Origin: Straminergon stramineum
Lineage: Eukaryota; Streptophyta; Bryopsida; Hypnales; Calliergonaceae
DNA length: 64,000 nucleotides
Reading direction: 5' to 3'
Assembly (NCBI GenBank): GCA_963920665.1
Contig: OY987267.1
Span: 25,482,001 to 25,546,000 of the forward strand
Of the stretch, positions 1 to 11,640 are shown piece by piece; position 1 is the first letter of the stretch, and every line of letters begins with the position of its first letter. The notes under the pieces were generated by a model that ran no database searches, was not told where the DNA came from, and saw only the letters and a list, made by a program, of their open reading frames with translations. Both the position numbers and the translations under genes were made by a program.

Positions 1-2160
1 TCGCCTCACAGGTTTGGTTCAAGAACTCCAAGAATCACAGAGAACCTGCACAAAAATCTTGCAAACAGAAGTCACAACATGAAAGAGAAAGATCCAAAAA
101 AAACAGAAACTGAGAAGTGCAAGCATATGTGCGGAAACAAGAAGCAAGCACGAAGCAGGAGTTTGGAATGAAGGAGAAGACGGGAAAAAGCATTCCTGGA
201 AAACCCTAAACGTGCGGGGTACCCTATACTCGTGTGGTACTTTAAAGCACCTTTTTTTTTAAATTTTGAGAAAGGGTGAAGATATTGATTACTTAGAATT
301 TGGTGAAGTATTGTTTTTCTACAATCTACATTCATCTATCTTATGGACCAAAAAATATTTTTCAATCACTTTCATGTACTTTTTCATCCAAATTTGGCTA
401 CTTCATCCACCTTTTCAATAGAAATAGAAATGTCCTTGCGAAAAAAGATTTCTTTTATTTGGTATAAAGTACACATTCATTTTGAAAATTCTTAAGTAGA
501 AGTAGGTCCAACATTACAAGGAGAACGGAATCATCAATATATGGCTTGAACATGGGTCTCTAAATATAGAAATCTTATTGGTGAGATTGTTCTAGGAAAC
601 CTAATGTTGTCAAACAATTTATTTTGAAAAATAGTGAAATTTTCATTCATCAATGAATTGTGCTTAGTATTTCTTCAAGGAAATGCTCATATTGCCTAAA
701 AAGGAACATTATTCATATTAACTTTCACATCAAATGGAATGAATGAAAGCTTAACACGTGGACATAAATGCAATCTTCTAGAAAAAAGTATTTTAAAGTT
801 TCATTTGAATATTTCAAAGATTTAGATTCGACAAAAAAATTCGCTTGACCATGCATATCCACTACATGCTCAAACAAATCACTCATCCCCTTGTTGCCTT
901 TGCCCACTTGCATATATAGAGATTTTTTTTTCTTACAGTGGCCTTAAATATTGATTGGCTTAATTTCTCTCCCAACACTATCCACATTGACCATTTTATG
1001 TATGGTTTGACTTTAGCGTAGTTTTCCTCTAAATCAAAAGTTCCTTTCACGTATGGAAAGAAAACTTGAAGAATGACAAGAGGAAGATATAGAAGACTGT
1101 TCAATTTTTGGGGGCATTTAGGAGTTATGAAAAGCAAAGTAAACCTTGTCATCTTGTCCACTTTTTTCTCTTGGAAGTTTGTGAAAATTGAGTTAAAAAA
1201 TGAATCCTGTACACATTATTCTTTATTAAAAAGATAAATAGATACTATGATTGGAGTGCCTACAGAAACACATGCTTCATAATTACTTTCACAATACTAA
1301 TGTAAATGAAATTAACCAATCTCTCTATATTTTGACCAAAATTTATTCTATAAGGAATCAATTAAAGAAATTATTTAAAACTTTAATTTGTGCTTTTTCT
1401 ATGCATGAGCTTGACCATTCTGAATTTTTTTTCCCAAACATCAATTAAAATCTTAATTATATTCCCATGAATGGAATTTGTTTTTCCATCCTAAAATGAA
1501 ATTTCCAAAAATCTTGCTAAAAACTAAGATCATAGGGACCAAATCAAACCTTGAGTTGTCTCCCAAGGGAACACTTGGGACATTTGGATTAAGGGGTTGA
1601 TGAAAATAGAACAAGTAAAAGGTTCTTGAACAAAAATCAATCCACCTAATAAAATCGAGGAATTAAAGAAGTTGTGAAATCACTTGGAGTCAATTTTTTT
1701 AGATGACTGTATTCAAATGGAAATGAAAAAAAATCTTGTTATGACTTCCACAACAATTAACTTTCACATGGCTATTTGTGTTTAGAATTTTGAAGAACTA
1801 TTGTAAGCGAGACAAAGTTCTAGGGTAAAAGAGAAATTTGTATTAGTATGGCAATTACATTTGTTTGATGATTTAAAAAAATTTGAAGGGCACTTTTGAA
1901 GGGAAACTACGAAAATCAAATTCTTTACTTTCCCCCCAAAAGGTAAAGGATTTGATTTGTGTGAGGTTTTGAAAGGCCTATATGTACCATAATTGAAGAC
2001 TCTTAAGCTTACTATTATATCTCATTTTTCAATGTTCAACAAAATCTGCCTATTTCACTTCATTTCAAATCCAGAAATTTGTCTTTTCATTATCTATTTC
2101 CTTGGGAAATGTTCCCAACAAGTTCAATAAAGTTTGTTCTTGTTTTTCAACATTTTGAAT
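1..2160. other. AT-rich intergenic DNA, no gene seen
   Basis: Only short open frames in low-complexity AT-rich sequence are present, with none of the codon or motif character of a real protein. No terminal repeats, RNA gene or tandem array was recognised. It probably consists of old decayed repeats. Confidence 0.5.
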
Positions 2161-2164
2161 TTAA

Positions 2165-2760
2165 CCCCTAAAGGACCATTGTCCCTTCAGGGGACAAATG
2201 AGATTTTGGGCAGGTACCTATGGTCTCAATTTTTGTCTTGATTTTGTGAAACATTTTATGAAGATAGAAAAATTGATTAGCTTCGTGAGATTTTTTTTTT
2301 TTCATTTGGTGCCTAGGAACAAAAGCTATGCCCACATAAGCCCAGAACAAGGGAGAGGGGGCAACAAAAAAAAGTTTCAAAAATTTTAATTTTTTAATTT
2401 TTTATCCCTTATAGATTGTATTTTGGTCTACATGGAAAGCTTTTATTCATTCCATTTGGATTTGTTATGAGAAAGTTATAGACAATCTTGTTTTGGGGGC
2501 ACTTAGAGCATCTTCCTAAAAAAATAACTTGTAGGATTCATTTGTGAATGCAATTTTCACAATTTTTCCAAAATCAAAGGTCCTTACCATTTCATTTGCC
2601 TTCTAGAACAATCTCAGCATTGGGATTAGTGAATTTTAATTCTTAGAGATATTAATAATTTGGATTTTCCTCCTATCTTGTATCTACTTCTTCTTAACAA
2701 TTTTTTAAAGAATCAAATTTAATTTTTTTTGTATTTTCTTTTTTCAACATTGAATGCCGT
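2165..2760 (+). repeat. Dispersed repeat, family C, copy 1 (TTAA then CCCCTAAAGGACC end)
   Basis: It starts directly after TTAA (2161-2164) with CCCCTAAAGGACC, the terminus shared by the TTAA-flanked elements elsewhere in the window. The following text (a GGGCAGGTACCTATGGTCTC stretch, then a segment ending near 2720) is matched in the same orientation at about 24832-25190 and 26230-26490. I did not find a convincing right terminus, so the end coordinate is approximate. No coding capacity. Confidence 0.5.
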
Positions 2761-3355
2761 GTAACACACAAGAAATAATGGAGTGGTGCATGGGGATTAA
2801 ACATCATTGATAAAGGTAATTTGGAAGTGAAAGATAATCATCAACCTCATTTTACATGATCTTCTATATAAATTGGAAATTCCAAAATGTAGCCCTACTC
2901 ATTATGTAATGAAGTACATACTTTTACATATTCGTATACATCAAATGCACATACTCAATGCAATTCCAAATTCCGCATATTAGGTACTTGAGCATTTATA
3001 CTTTTGAGATTTGTTTAGGCATACAATTGCATACCATATCATTGAATAGACTCTTGGAAAAAAAGAACCTGAACATAAATATTATAATTGACATTGGAAA
3101 TTAATGCCCCAAAACTATAGCATGTCAAAAACATTGTATGACCTCAATCAAGATTGAAACTTATTGAAACTTACTCATATAATATGGAAACTCACTACCT
3201 ATGTGTGAATGTAATTTTCCTTCAATCGGTGTCGAGGAGCTAAAGTTATGGCACACTCAGACAACCAAAAGTTGAATTCCATTGGTACCAAAAAATTCTG
3301 GAAGAACATGAAATTAAATTTTCAATTTGTTATCCTTAACCCCTTTAACCCTTAA

Positions 3356-3992
3356 CCCCTAAATACCCAAGGCACCAGATTTTGGTGTTTTAGGGTCTTT
3401 GAAGTTAAGAAGAGTCCAACGAAATTGCTATTATTATTAGTTTATACTTGTGAAAAACTCTTTTTGAAGTCTAGTTTTTAGGATAAAAAAACCAATCTTA
3501 AAAATGAAGGATTATGATTTTTCTACTCAAGATTTTGTGCAAGGATGCCCATTGCAATTTTGGCCTCCTATAGTGTTGAGGGCTATTGGAAATGAGCCTC
3601 AAGTATACGAGATGTTCGAGTAAAAATTACATGAGAACTATAGTTAAGAAAATTGTAGAATACATTTTGGACAACCGTAAATTGATTGGCGTTGTGCATG
3701 CTAAGCCCTATCACCTCATATTTTTTTAGTGTCCAACTTTTTAGAGTTGACATGCACAAAGAGAATTGATAAATTTTCAGACTTTAAACACCCACATGAT
3801 CAGTCATCATAATATGTCAATCCGTATGTGATATTGTTATATTTTCTTTTCCTATGTGATCTCTAACATGTCTAGTTTGAATTTGTACGGTCACCATTAA
3901 AAAAAATTGCTATACCTTAGGAAAATGTTGATTTATGGTACAATTTAGAACAACTTTGAAGAAGCTCCAAACAAGCCTTGGGCATTTAGGGG
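3356..3992 (+). mobile_element. TTAA-flanked non-autonomous element, family B, copy 1
   Basis: The element is 637 bp, flanked by TTAA at 3352-3355 and 3993-3996. The left end reads CCCCTAAATACCCAAGGC, and the reverse complement of the right end reads CCCCTAAATGCCCAAGGC: an 18-bp terminal inverted repeat with one mismatch. The interior matches 32806-33452 along its whole length and 58712-59226 in reverse. No transposase frame is present. TTAA duplication with a C-rich terminus is the piggyBac signature; that assignment is inference, since no piggyBac transposase occurs in the window. Confidence 0.75.
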
Positions 3993-3996
3993 TTAA

Positions 3997-5185
3997 ACCC
4001 TATATCCTAAACCCTTAAACTTTTAAACTGTATACCGTATACCCTAACAAAGAAAAAAACAAAACCTCAAACCCTACAGCAACAACTTGTGCCACAGTAG
4101 TGCATGAAGTGACAATGCACGTAGTCCACCCGCATAGATAGAGCATATGTCTTTGCTGAAGTTATTTTTAACATCTGTAAAAAGTGGTCTGAAATTCCTT
4201 CCAAAATCCTTGGATAGATAAGTGGAGCATTTGAAATGCTAATTGAAAAAAGTGTATAGCTACATTATGTGTATGTGCATGCATTTAGATAGCCAACTAA
4301 AGCAGCAATGCAACCATTTTCCAGCACGAGAGTATTCTCTTCCATTAATGAGGAATCTGGCTACTTTTTCGAAATAAGGTATTCCCTGATAAAAAAAAAA
4401 CCATGACTATAGCCAACTATTGGAAAGTTGTCCAAGAAAACCGAGCGGTCCCGCACATGCCTTAATCAGAATCACCGAAGTCTGCACATTTAATGCAAGT
4501 CTCTTAAAATATCTGTGGGCCATGTGTGGATGACCGTTTGAATGCCCCTCCAACTTCTCCCGTAGAGATTCTCTCACCTACGGGCTTTGCTATGTCCACA
4601 CTCGGGCGAAAGACTATACCATTCTCCTCCTCATTCCTTCATCGTTCTCTGCTATCTTGTGTTCACGTCCTATGTTTCAAACGTTGCGTTTGCACTAGTG
4701 TGGAGTGCGCCATTGGAGTTTGTCGTTGCGTTTGCGTTTGTCATCGGTTTCCCTATGATCAGCTACTTGGTAGTTCTATAATTTTCTTGGCCGTCCTAAA
4801 CACTTGGTCCTCCAAGCTGTGCCATCTCTTCATGGGTTTCTTCAAATGCAAATGACCATGATAGTACTCTGTGCTACTACGGGGACGTTTGGAATACCTT
4901 GCAGGATGATTGTTTTTAGTAGCCGCCTAAACATTCTTTTCATATCAGTAGAGTTGAAAGTAGAATGTGTATCACATATTCATTCACATAATTTTATTGA
5001 GTACTGTGAAGTTCCTTTCCATTGCAATTGTAGAGCTTGGCTTCCACAATTGGTTCAGTGCGTGAATTGAAAACAGAACAATTCCCGTAAATTGCGCCGA
5101 ATTTTGCGGAATTCATGTCCACAGGACTCCACTTCAATTGATCTACAATAATGGAGATGATAGCGGGGACGAAACCCGATACATT
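3997..5185. other. Unassigned DNA, partly GC-richer
   Basis: The part at 4526-4855 is less AT-rich than its surroundings and open in two overlapping plus frames, but neither product looks like a known protein. It could be a decayed part of the transposon whose transposase relic lies at 6237-7554. No other feature is visible. Confidence 0.3.
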
Positions 5186-5188
5186 ATT

Positions 5189-6147
5189 CAAGTCGATTTG
5201 ACTTGAATTAGAAGAATTTCAGGAAAATGAATCCCTACTTACTAATTAGAATTTTCAGTAATTGCATTACTAAGGTTCAACTCGAGTCAAGGTGAATCAG
5301 AGAAGTCAATACTTGGCCTGATCAAAGAGGTCCTCGACGATAGATGAAAGTATCAGTGTAAAATTGATACGCGAGCAAGGTGTAGTGAAAATAACTATTT
5401 GACTAAATACTGGACCTAAACCATAATTTAACTTTGACTGACTTGGGTTCCTGAGAAGATATAAAGAGTCTCTAGTTCAACTCGACTCGAGTTGAACTGA
5501 TAAGAAGTGGAAGTTGAAGAATTTGTAAGATTTTAGGTTAATACAATGAGTTAGAGAATATGTAAAGACTTTTACATAATAGATCTAGATGAAAAGATAT
5601 GGACAGTGACTCTGATGCGAGAATTTATCCTTTTCAACTCGAATTGAGTTCAATTGAATGACTTATTATGATATTGGAAGGATTGTACAGATGTGGACTT
5701 CAGATTGGAGGAGTGATGGTTTAACTCAATTCGAGTTGAAGTGATGATAAACCATACTGTATTCTATCTCCGAATTCCTATGATATAGTAGATTATTGTG
5801 CGGATCAATTTAGTAGATAAGTCTTGGGAGATGATAGCGTTTGCATTAGTTCTATACTCTATAAGGTAGAAAAACATTGGAGTTTCATCACTATAATTTA
5901 ATGAGTCTTAAGGATGTCCTATGTATAAATTATTTTGAAGATTATAGGTTCATCTAATGGGACCCCAACAAAAAAAAGTACTTGCGGGATTTAGTCTTTA
6001 CAATACACTGAATTGGGGGAATGTAGTGTCTCATCATTGATCTCTTTCAATGATGTGATTGGTATGATTTATGATGATGAGAACACTTCATCGTTGACTA
6101 CAGTGTTATATGTTTTTGTGAGAAATCAACTTGACTCGAGTTGACTT
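5189..6147. repeat. Cluster of six palindromic CTCGAG-type motifs
   Basis: Variants of the palindrome TTCAACTCGAGTTGAA recur near 5189-5208, 5276-5296, 5476-5498, 5632-5660, 5720-5740 and 6126-6147. Several are near-perfect dyads, for example GACTCGAGTTGA at 6132. They stop just before the transposase-like reading frame at 6237. Arrays of short palindromes next to a transposase commonly serve as transposase-binding subterminal repeats; that role is inference here. Confidence 0.55.
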
Positions 6148-6236
6148 ATCATATGCTACTATGTATCGTAGCTATTATTTGATTTGGTGAATATTTCCAT
6201 TGAGGTATCTGACTGTCTTCGAATGACTGTGTAGGT

Positions 6237-7554
6237 ATCATGGATGTTTTAGTTGATCCAATACGGGAGTACTCTGATGAAGGGGACATTGAAAACGTTA
6301 TTGAAGTGACTCTAGAGATTCTTGACTTCGAAGACATCCCCTGACGTCTTTGGAGCACAAAGGTTGTCACCCTCCTAAATGCCATTGGTCGACTTGTGGC
6401 AGAGGGAATAGTTCACAACGTGAACTCCGGCTTAGTGCAAGGTTGTGATGGTCCCTTAGGAGATGCTTTTGTTGCTGTCCAGATTTCAAAGTCTTTGCAC
6501 ATTGAAGATGTTCTAGAGGATTGGAGGTATTCTCTCCGTGCATGGCCCATTCAGCAGGTGTACTTGAATGGGGCTAGCCTCCGTGATCACAAACTTCGTG
6601 ATGACCACAATTGACGACAAGTCAGACTATTGCAACCATCTTCTTCGCATGCCAAACCGTACACAAGCTCATGTCCACGATAATTTGGGCATGTAGAAGC
6701 CTTGAATGCACACATTACAAGCGACCACGACATTGAAGTGTGTGCTTGAAAAGTCCGCAGACCATATGCCACATAGTACACACACTCTTTCTACTAGGGA
6801 GAAGGTGGTTTCCATGGTTTTGCCGGCCACCTTCAAATGGAAGGAGACTATTCCCGAGGTTAACGCAACGAATGCTATGTTTGGGTTGAAAGAAGTGTCG
6901 ACTTCAAGCATAAGCAAGATCAAGAAATTGAACTTCCCCGGGTATAGTGCCAAGAAGCCTGGAGATAATTTTGCACGTTGTTTTAAGTGTGATAGATTGC
7001 AAACTCTAAAAAGAACCGCAACTATTGGGTTACAACGGAAATGGACCCATATTTTAGAGAAACATTTGGCCATAGCTCGAGCACATTGAGATCACTACTA
7101 TGCAAGCCGGTACAGGTCTAGTGCATACCCTCACGAATGCTTGACAATCATGCATGACAAAATGGATCATGCAAAAACTGCTTCTCTTGTGTTCTCGCAC
7201 AAGAGTAAGCAACTTGATGGACTAATGAAGCTACCGATTTTAGTTATGGGTATGATTGCTCACGAGCATGGGGATGTGCGTTATGCACATTACGGTCTTG
7301 ACATCTTTCTACATGACTCAAACTACACTATGGGGTCATTAGCAAAGTTGTTACGGGATGTTGAACTGCCTCCAAAGTACTCATCCCGCGAATTGTTTGT
7401 ATCCCCTTGGACCTTCCAAATCACCCTGGACAATCACCTTACTCAAAAAGGCAACATCCAGAAGCTAGATATTTTATCTTTTTTTAATAGAGATGGCACT
7501 GGGTTTCAATGGGTTTTTTGCAAAGGAAAAAGAGGTTGGAGGAGCATAGACTAA
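6237..7554 (+). pseudogene. Transposase-like relic, DUF7869-type
   Basis: Conceptual translation in several frames gives segments that look like one ancestral protein. One is near 6396-6612 (GCDGPLGDAFVAVQISKSLH, then LRAWPIQQVYLNGASLRDH). The next is 6706-7089, with a C-x2-C pair in ARCFKCDRL. The last is 7141-7554 (IMHDKMDHAKTASLVFSHKS, GMIAHEHGDVRYAHYGLDIF, LLRDVELPPKYSSRELF, then ITLDN). The run HDKMDH, GHGDVRYAHYGLD, LQLDN is what I recall from DUF7869-type proteins abundant in bryophytes and charophytes. Stops near 6342, 6612 and 7087 break the frame. The stretch before the LDN motif is shorter than I expect, and the downstream VGHTHEDID region is absent, so it is dead. Family assignment is from memory and moderate in confidence. 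Confidence 0.5.
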
Positions 7555-7908
7555 AAAGGCCTTTTGGAGCCAACGGCACAATCCATTTACCAATCAGATT
7601 TAAAACTCTAAAAATTAGGAAGTAGACCAGTTTAGGAGTACAGAAGTTAATACTCAATTAAGGCCGTAGATCTCGTGAAAATTAGGGTTAGAAGTTCCCC
7701 TCTTGGGGATAGGGTTTCCAACTTGTGAGTGGTGGAGAGCTTGAATGTCAAAGCTCTAGTGTAGGTAGAAATTCCAAGGCAATATAGGATTTGTCAACAC
7801 CCTAAGTAGGTAAAAATCTCAAAGGAAATCTAAGGTTTTAGGGTTTCCATCTATGGAAACTGAGTTCCCGGCTTGTAACTTTGAGGGGAGCAAGGGTGCC
7901 CATCCTCC

Positions 7909-7920
7909 TATAAAAGGGGG
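7909..7920 (+). promoter_or_regulatory. TATA-box-like motif TATAAAAGGGGG
   Basis: TATAAAAGG matches the core plant TATA consensus. It is followed about 25-30 bp downstream by a pyrimidine-rich stretch (CCTCTCCTCTCATTTCACC), typical of plant and retroelement transcription starts. No convincing reading frame follows, so its function is uncertain. Confidence 0.4.
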
Positions 7921-8505
7921 TGCCCCTCTCCTCTCATTTCACCTCCATTTTATATTTGGGTCTGTTGGGTCTACTTTTGTTGGAATTTTTGGTGTTTTGT
8001 CGAAAACCTTGGCGGTATTTGTCTTCTTATTGTTCTTTTTTCTCCCTTTTGCTAGTCTTGTTGCTCTTTTTGCTTCCTTTGTTAATCTTGTTACTCTTTT
8101 TCTCTCTTTTGTTAGTTTTGTTGCAAGCTGTGGAGGTCTTTGGGTTCCTTTTGCACCTTGTATTGTTGTTACTAAGTCTTAGGTTTCCTTGTGGTTGTTT
8201 TGTCTTGGGTTAGTTCAAGTCTTGAGTTCTTAGTCTACTAACCTTGGGGAGGGCTTTGAGCCTTCTTCTATTGGAATCTTGTCACGTTTTGAGGAGTCGT
8301 TGAGGGTCCATTGGTTTATTGTACTAACCCTAGAGTCAACCCCTACCGTACCTTGGCGATGCCACTTTGGGGGGCCTCTAGCTTGCTTTGAGTGCTTATT
8401 AACTTGATAAGACTAACCCTTGCCAAGAAGTGGCGAGAGTGTCCTAGGTCCCATAGAGTGCTAACTTTGTCTTGCCTTACTCTTGTCATTGGGGGTCCCG
8501 TTGGG

Positions 8506-8650
8506 ATGGCGAAGCTTTAGACCTTTAGGTCCTTAGAGTCTTAGATTGTGTGTTAAAAGTCTCATTAAATGGCAGAGACTTGAATCCATAGGTCCTCTAA
8601 GACTTAGATTTGGTGTTAAATCCAAATCGACGGCGGAACTTTGACCCTAC
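8506..8650 (+). repeat. Tandem repeat, period about 63 bp, 2.3 copies
   Basis: Copies begin at 8506 (ATGGCGAAGCTTTAGACC), 8569 (ATGGCAGAGACTTGAATCC) and, partially, 8631 (CGGCGGAACTTTGACC). Each full copy contains an AGGTCCT, TTAGATT, GTGTTAAA series in the same order. Confidence 0.6.
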
Positions 8651-8889
8651 ATGATGTTCACCTCCAAAGTTTAGTTCCCTGAACATTTTGGGAACAAGTC
8701 AAAGTTTAGCGCCGAAAACTCAATGCTAAGTCCTAGCCATCAAGCGTAGGTGTGCTCTCTACATCCCACGTCCGTCCCTCTTTAGTCCTTTTATCAACAT
8801 TAAAAATCCAAGCTTCCAAGGTCAGTTTTTATAACAAAAAGGGGAGACCAACACTTAGCACCAGTAGTGGGCACTAGCACTAGTAGCCA

Positions 8890-9115
8890 ACACCATGGAG
8901 AGCCCCCCTTGCAAGCCTCACCAGCCCGGGTGCTGGTTGTTGCAGCAGCCACCAAGCACATCGGTAGCATCTAGGCAGGTATTGGCAACAACCCCAACAC
9001 TAGCAATACTAGTGGTAACCCAAGCGAACACCGATAATCTATCAGGCAGGTACCAACAACCACTGGGTGGGTACCGGCATGCATTGGGTAGGACCGACAA
9101 CCACCGGTAAGTACC
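8890..9115. repeat. Degenerate short-repeat tract (GGTACC / ACCAACAACC motifs)
   Basis: Imperfect reiteration of ACCAACAACC and GGCAGGTAYYGGCAACA-like motifs, for example near 8973, 9038, 9060 and 9110. It is open in two frames on opposite strands because of this composition. I see no gene here. Confidence 0.4.
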
Positions 9116-9189
9116 AACAACCCATCAAGTTGAGAGTCCAGCATTGGAATTCCACCATTCGGGGGTCCAACCTTTGGGAAGTCCAGCAG

Positions 9190-9642
9190 TTGAGTAGGGG
9201 TCTAGGGAAGGCAGGAGAGGGATAGAGGAAGAGAGAAAAAATAAAGTAGGAAGTAGAATAGAATGGAGAAAGTAGAATAGAATAGGATCAAAGTAAGGCG
9301 AATAGTCATAGGAAGGCAACCTCACAAACTCGTTTTTTCTGCCAACGCCATAACAAAACAAGTGAATTAGTAGTGCGTTATGAAGGGGCTCCACCATTAG
9401 AAGTAGCTTGGTAGAACATGAACATTGATTAGGGGTTAGTGGTAGTGGTCATCAATCCTAAATTAGTGGGGTTAATACAAGGAAGTAGGCTAGTGGCCAT
9501 TAATTACTTAAGGTGAGGATTTAGAAGTAGGTGGCTAGCCAACGACCTCGCTCCATGTGGAACAAGGGTAGAAGAAAGGGAAGCAAGGAGGAGAAAGAAA
9601 AGGAAAGAAGGAGTAGGAAGGAAAAGATGGTGAGTTAGGCTC
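9190..9642 (+). other. Two long purine-rich tracts
   Basis: The spans 9190-9300 and 9558-9642 are almost purely A and G on the plus strand (GGAAGGAAAAG-like text). No gene is visible between them. Polypurine tracts occur in LTR elements and plant intergenic DNA. Confidence 0.45.
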
Positions 9643-9948
9643 ACCAAGTGCATTCACATCCAACCTACAAAATTCATCCAAACATTCATCCAATCCTACA
9701 AAGGTGACATAGCGGTGGGAGATGTATTGAAAGGGAGTCTCAAGCACCTAGATGAGGAACCTTGAGTTGAGATATTACACTAACGCTTCTCCTTCCATTT
9801 AACTCGCTCATTTCCACAACCATAGAATAGGGCCGAGGCCTAGGAGTGGGTAGCACCCTTAGAGCCAAGAGTCATGTCAGATATAGCATTAGATTCACAG
9901 AGTAGGCATCGAAGGGGTTCTGTGGGTATAAAATATGCCCCAAACCGA

Positions 9949-9970
9949 CTCATAACGAGGAAGTTATGAG
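9949..9970. other. Small perfect hairpin
   Basis: Arms CTCATAAC (9949-9956) and GTTATGAG (9963-9970) are separated by 6 nt. It lies in an intergenic repeat-like tract that also contains the 10117-10160 hairpin. Repeated GGATGAAGT motifs link the two. Confidence 0.45.
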
Positions 9971-10116
9971 CGGATGAAGTTTGGGACACAACATGGATGA
10001 AGTAGGGTGAAATTCATCCATCCGTGCCCAAACTTGGAACTTGCATACTAGATCATAGTTTAGGGTTAGTTTCCAAAAATCAAGGTCATCTGAGTTGGGG
10101 AGAGGGTCTGAAGGGA

Positions 10117-10160
10117 CGGATGAAGTTTAGGCAGCCTCTTCAAGGGCTAAACTTCATCCG
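10117..10160. other. Perfect 14-bp hairpin with 16-nt loop
   Basis: Arms CGGATGAAGTTTAG (10117-10130) and CTAAACTTCATCCG (10147-10160) are exact complements. No gene is adjacent. It is probably part of a transposable element leader or small foldback. Confidence 0.6.
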
Positions 10161-10740
10161 GCCATAGCTTTGTGTAGGAATGACCGATTTCTGAGTAACT
10201 TAGGTTTTTAGAAATGGCATGAATTGATTTACAAGATATTATTAGTAGATTTAGCCTACTTCTAGCTTTATTAGGAGGCCACATCAGTCAAGGGATCAAG
10301 GTAATAGCTCTACATTTAGGATAGTTTGGGGGTTCACGGTGAACTATAGGACTTAGGAGGTTTAGAAAAGATCCATTGCTTGAAGGCACAATGGATTGAT
10401 GTTAGGCATCCATTAGAATAGAGTTTACCCCCCAAATACAAGAACTTGATTGTACTCATATATTTGCCAAGGGTAGGCAAATATCTGCTTATAAGGAACC
10501 CAACTATGAGTTCAAGAGCAGCACGCAGTGAAGAATTCTTCCTTGCATTCCAGATTCCATGGTGACTAACATTCCTTTGCTCTTGATTGGGCGGATTGAA
10601 TTTGGAAAAATGAAAAGTCAAGCCTCCATGCCTCCACTCCACAAATCGGTGGGTAGATGTGCCTATTTGGTAGTATTGCAATGCAGTTACCTAGTTTTTC
10701 AAAATTTTTAATTTCAACAATTGAGCGTCTCACCCAACTA

Positions 10741-11105
10741 CAAGAGCCTTGTGGCCTAATCATCTATGTCTAGACCTCTATCCATCTAGCTTTCGTTCTA
10801 TGTTTTTTTAAAATTAAATGGTTCTTTATTTGTTTTATCCCCCCCAAAAAACAAATAGCCTTGTGGCCTGATCTTTAGTAATTTGTCTTCTATCCATCTT
10901 GCTTTTGTTTTGTGTTTTTTTTAAAATGAAATGGTTCTTCATTTGTTTTAAGAAAAAGACCCCAAAAACAAGCTTCTGGCCTATTCTTCAAAGTCCAACC
11001 CTCCGGTCATCTTGCTTTTGTTCCCTATTTTTTCTTAAATGAAATGGTTCTTCCTTTGTTTTAAAAAAAAAAAAAAAAAATAGACTTCTGGATTGTCTTC
11101 CTTGA
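10741..11105 (+). repeat. Minisatellite, period 113 bp, about 3.2 copies
   Basis: The anchor AAATGGTTCTT starts at 10816, 10929 and 11042, exactly 113 bp apart each time. A second anchor (GCCTTGTGGCC or its variants) recurs at 10746, 10858, 10972 and 11083. Copies differ by substitutions and by the length of an internal A run, which reaches 18 A in the third copy. Noncoding. Confidence 0.8.
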
Positions 11106-11416
11106 TTTCTTTTCCATTTTGCAGTAGCACACATGCATGTTGGCATACATAAATGCAGGGTAACGAGCATAAATGATCTATTTATGAATCTTGGTTGAAA
11201 ACTACAAAACCTCGGATCTAATTGCATGTTAATTCTCTTTATCCAATAAGAATATCATGAATTCTTCTTTGAACTATCGTGGTCGTTATTCAACTGTGGG
11301 TGAATTCTTGTATTTCCAAAAGGCAAGGTTTATCAACTAGAAATTGATGATTTCTAACAAGGAAATGTCCTATGATACACTTTTAGATTTGTTGTTCTCG
11401 TGAGGATTTTATTTTT

Positions 11417-11640
11417 ATATCTTATGAAGTGCCAAAATAAGATATGAAATGTTACAATGGTCTTCCTTATTCGAACATTCATCCATGTATTAGATTAAAA
11501 AATATCATTTAAGCATATATCACATATCCATAATTTCATTTTCATCTAGTATCTTGCAATTTTATTAATTTCTTTTTATTTTATTTTTTATTTTATTGGA
11601 AATTTAATCTTAAATTTTACTATTTATTTTGTTGACAAAT
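11417..11640 (+). repeat. Dispersed repeat R, copy 1
   Basis: Beginning GAAGTGCCAAA, this segment matches 32486-32700 in the same orientation, through GATATGAAATGTTACAATGG, AACATTCATCCA, ATATCATTT-AGCATAT and on to ATTTTACTATTT. The copies are clearly diverged. Noncoding and of unknown class. Confidence 0.6.

Larger units (their letters stand above)
7555..8890 (+). other. Possible LTR-like promoter region
   Basis: This stretch holds a strong TATA motif (7909) followed by a T-rich transcribed-type sequence and a 63-bp tandem repeat (8506-8650). Open frames at 7853-8213 are low-complexity Leu/Phe/Val-rich translations of T-rich DNA, not genes. The layout resembles an LTR or an element leader, but I could not find paired LTR ends within the window. 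Confidence 0.3.

Noticed and set aside
3352..3996. TA target duplication with an ACCCCTAAA terminus (mariner-like reading of the TTAA ends)
   Set aside because: Every right flank in the window reads TTAA and most left flanks do too (others TCAA or CTAA). The outer bases would vary if only TA were duplicated. Genome-wide counts are still needed.
3340..4070. CCCTAAA-like words as interstitial telomere repeats
   Set aside because: They are the ends of the TTAA element and nearby AACCCT-type words, not tandem heptamers.
7853..8213. Two overlapping plus-strand frames of about 100 codons
   Set aside because: Translations of T-rich low-complexity sequence give Leu/Phe/Val runs in both frames, with no codon bias or motif.
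8895..9110. ORFs on both strands in the 8.9-9.1 kb tract
   Set aside because: Open because of short GGTACC/ACAACC reiterations; the products are not protein-like.
10735..10750. CAACTACAAGAGCC as the lost lower terminus of the minus-strand CACTA relic
   Set aside because: It lacks the CACTA core and belongs to the 113-bp minisatellite.
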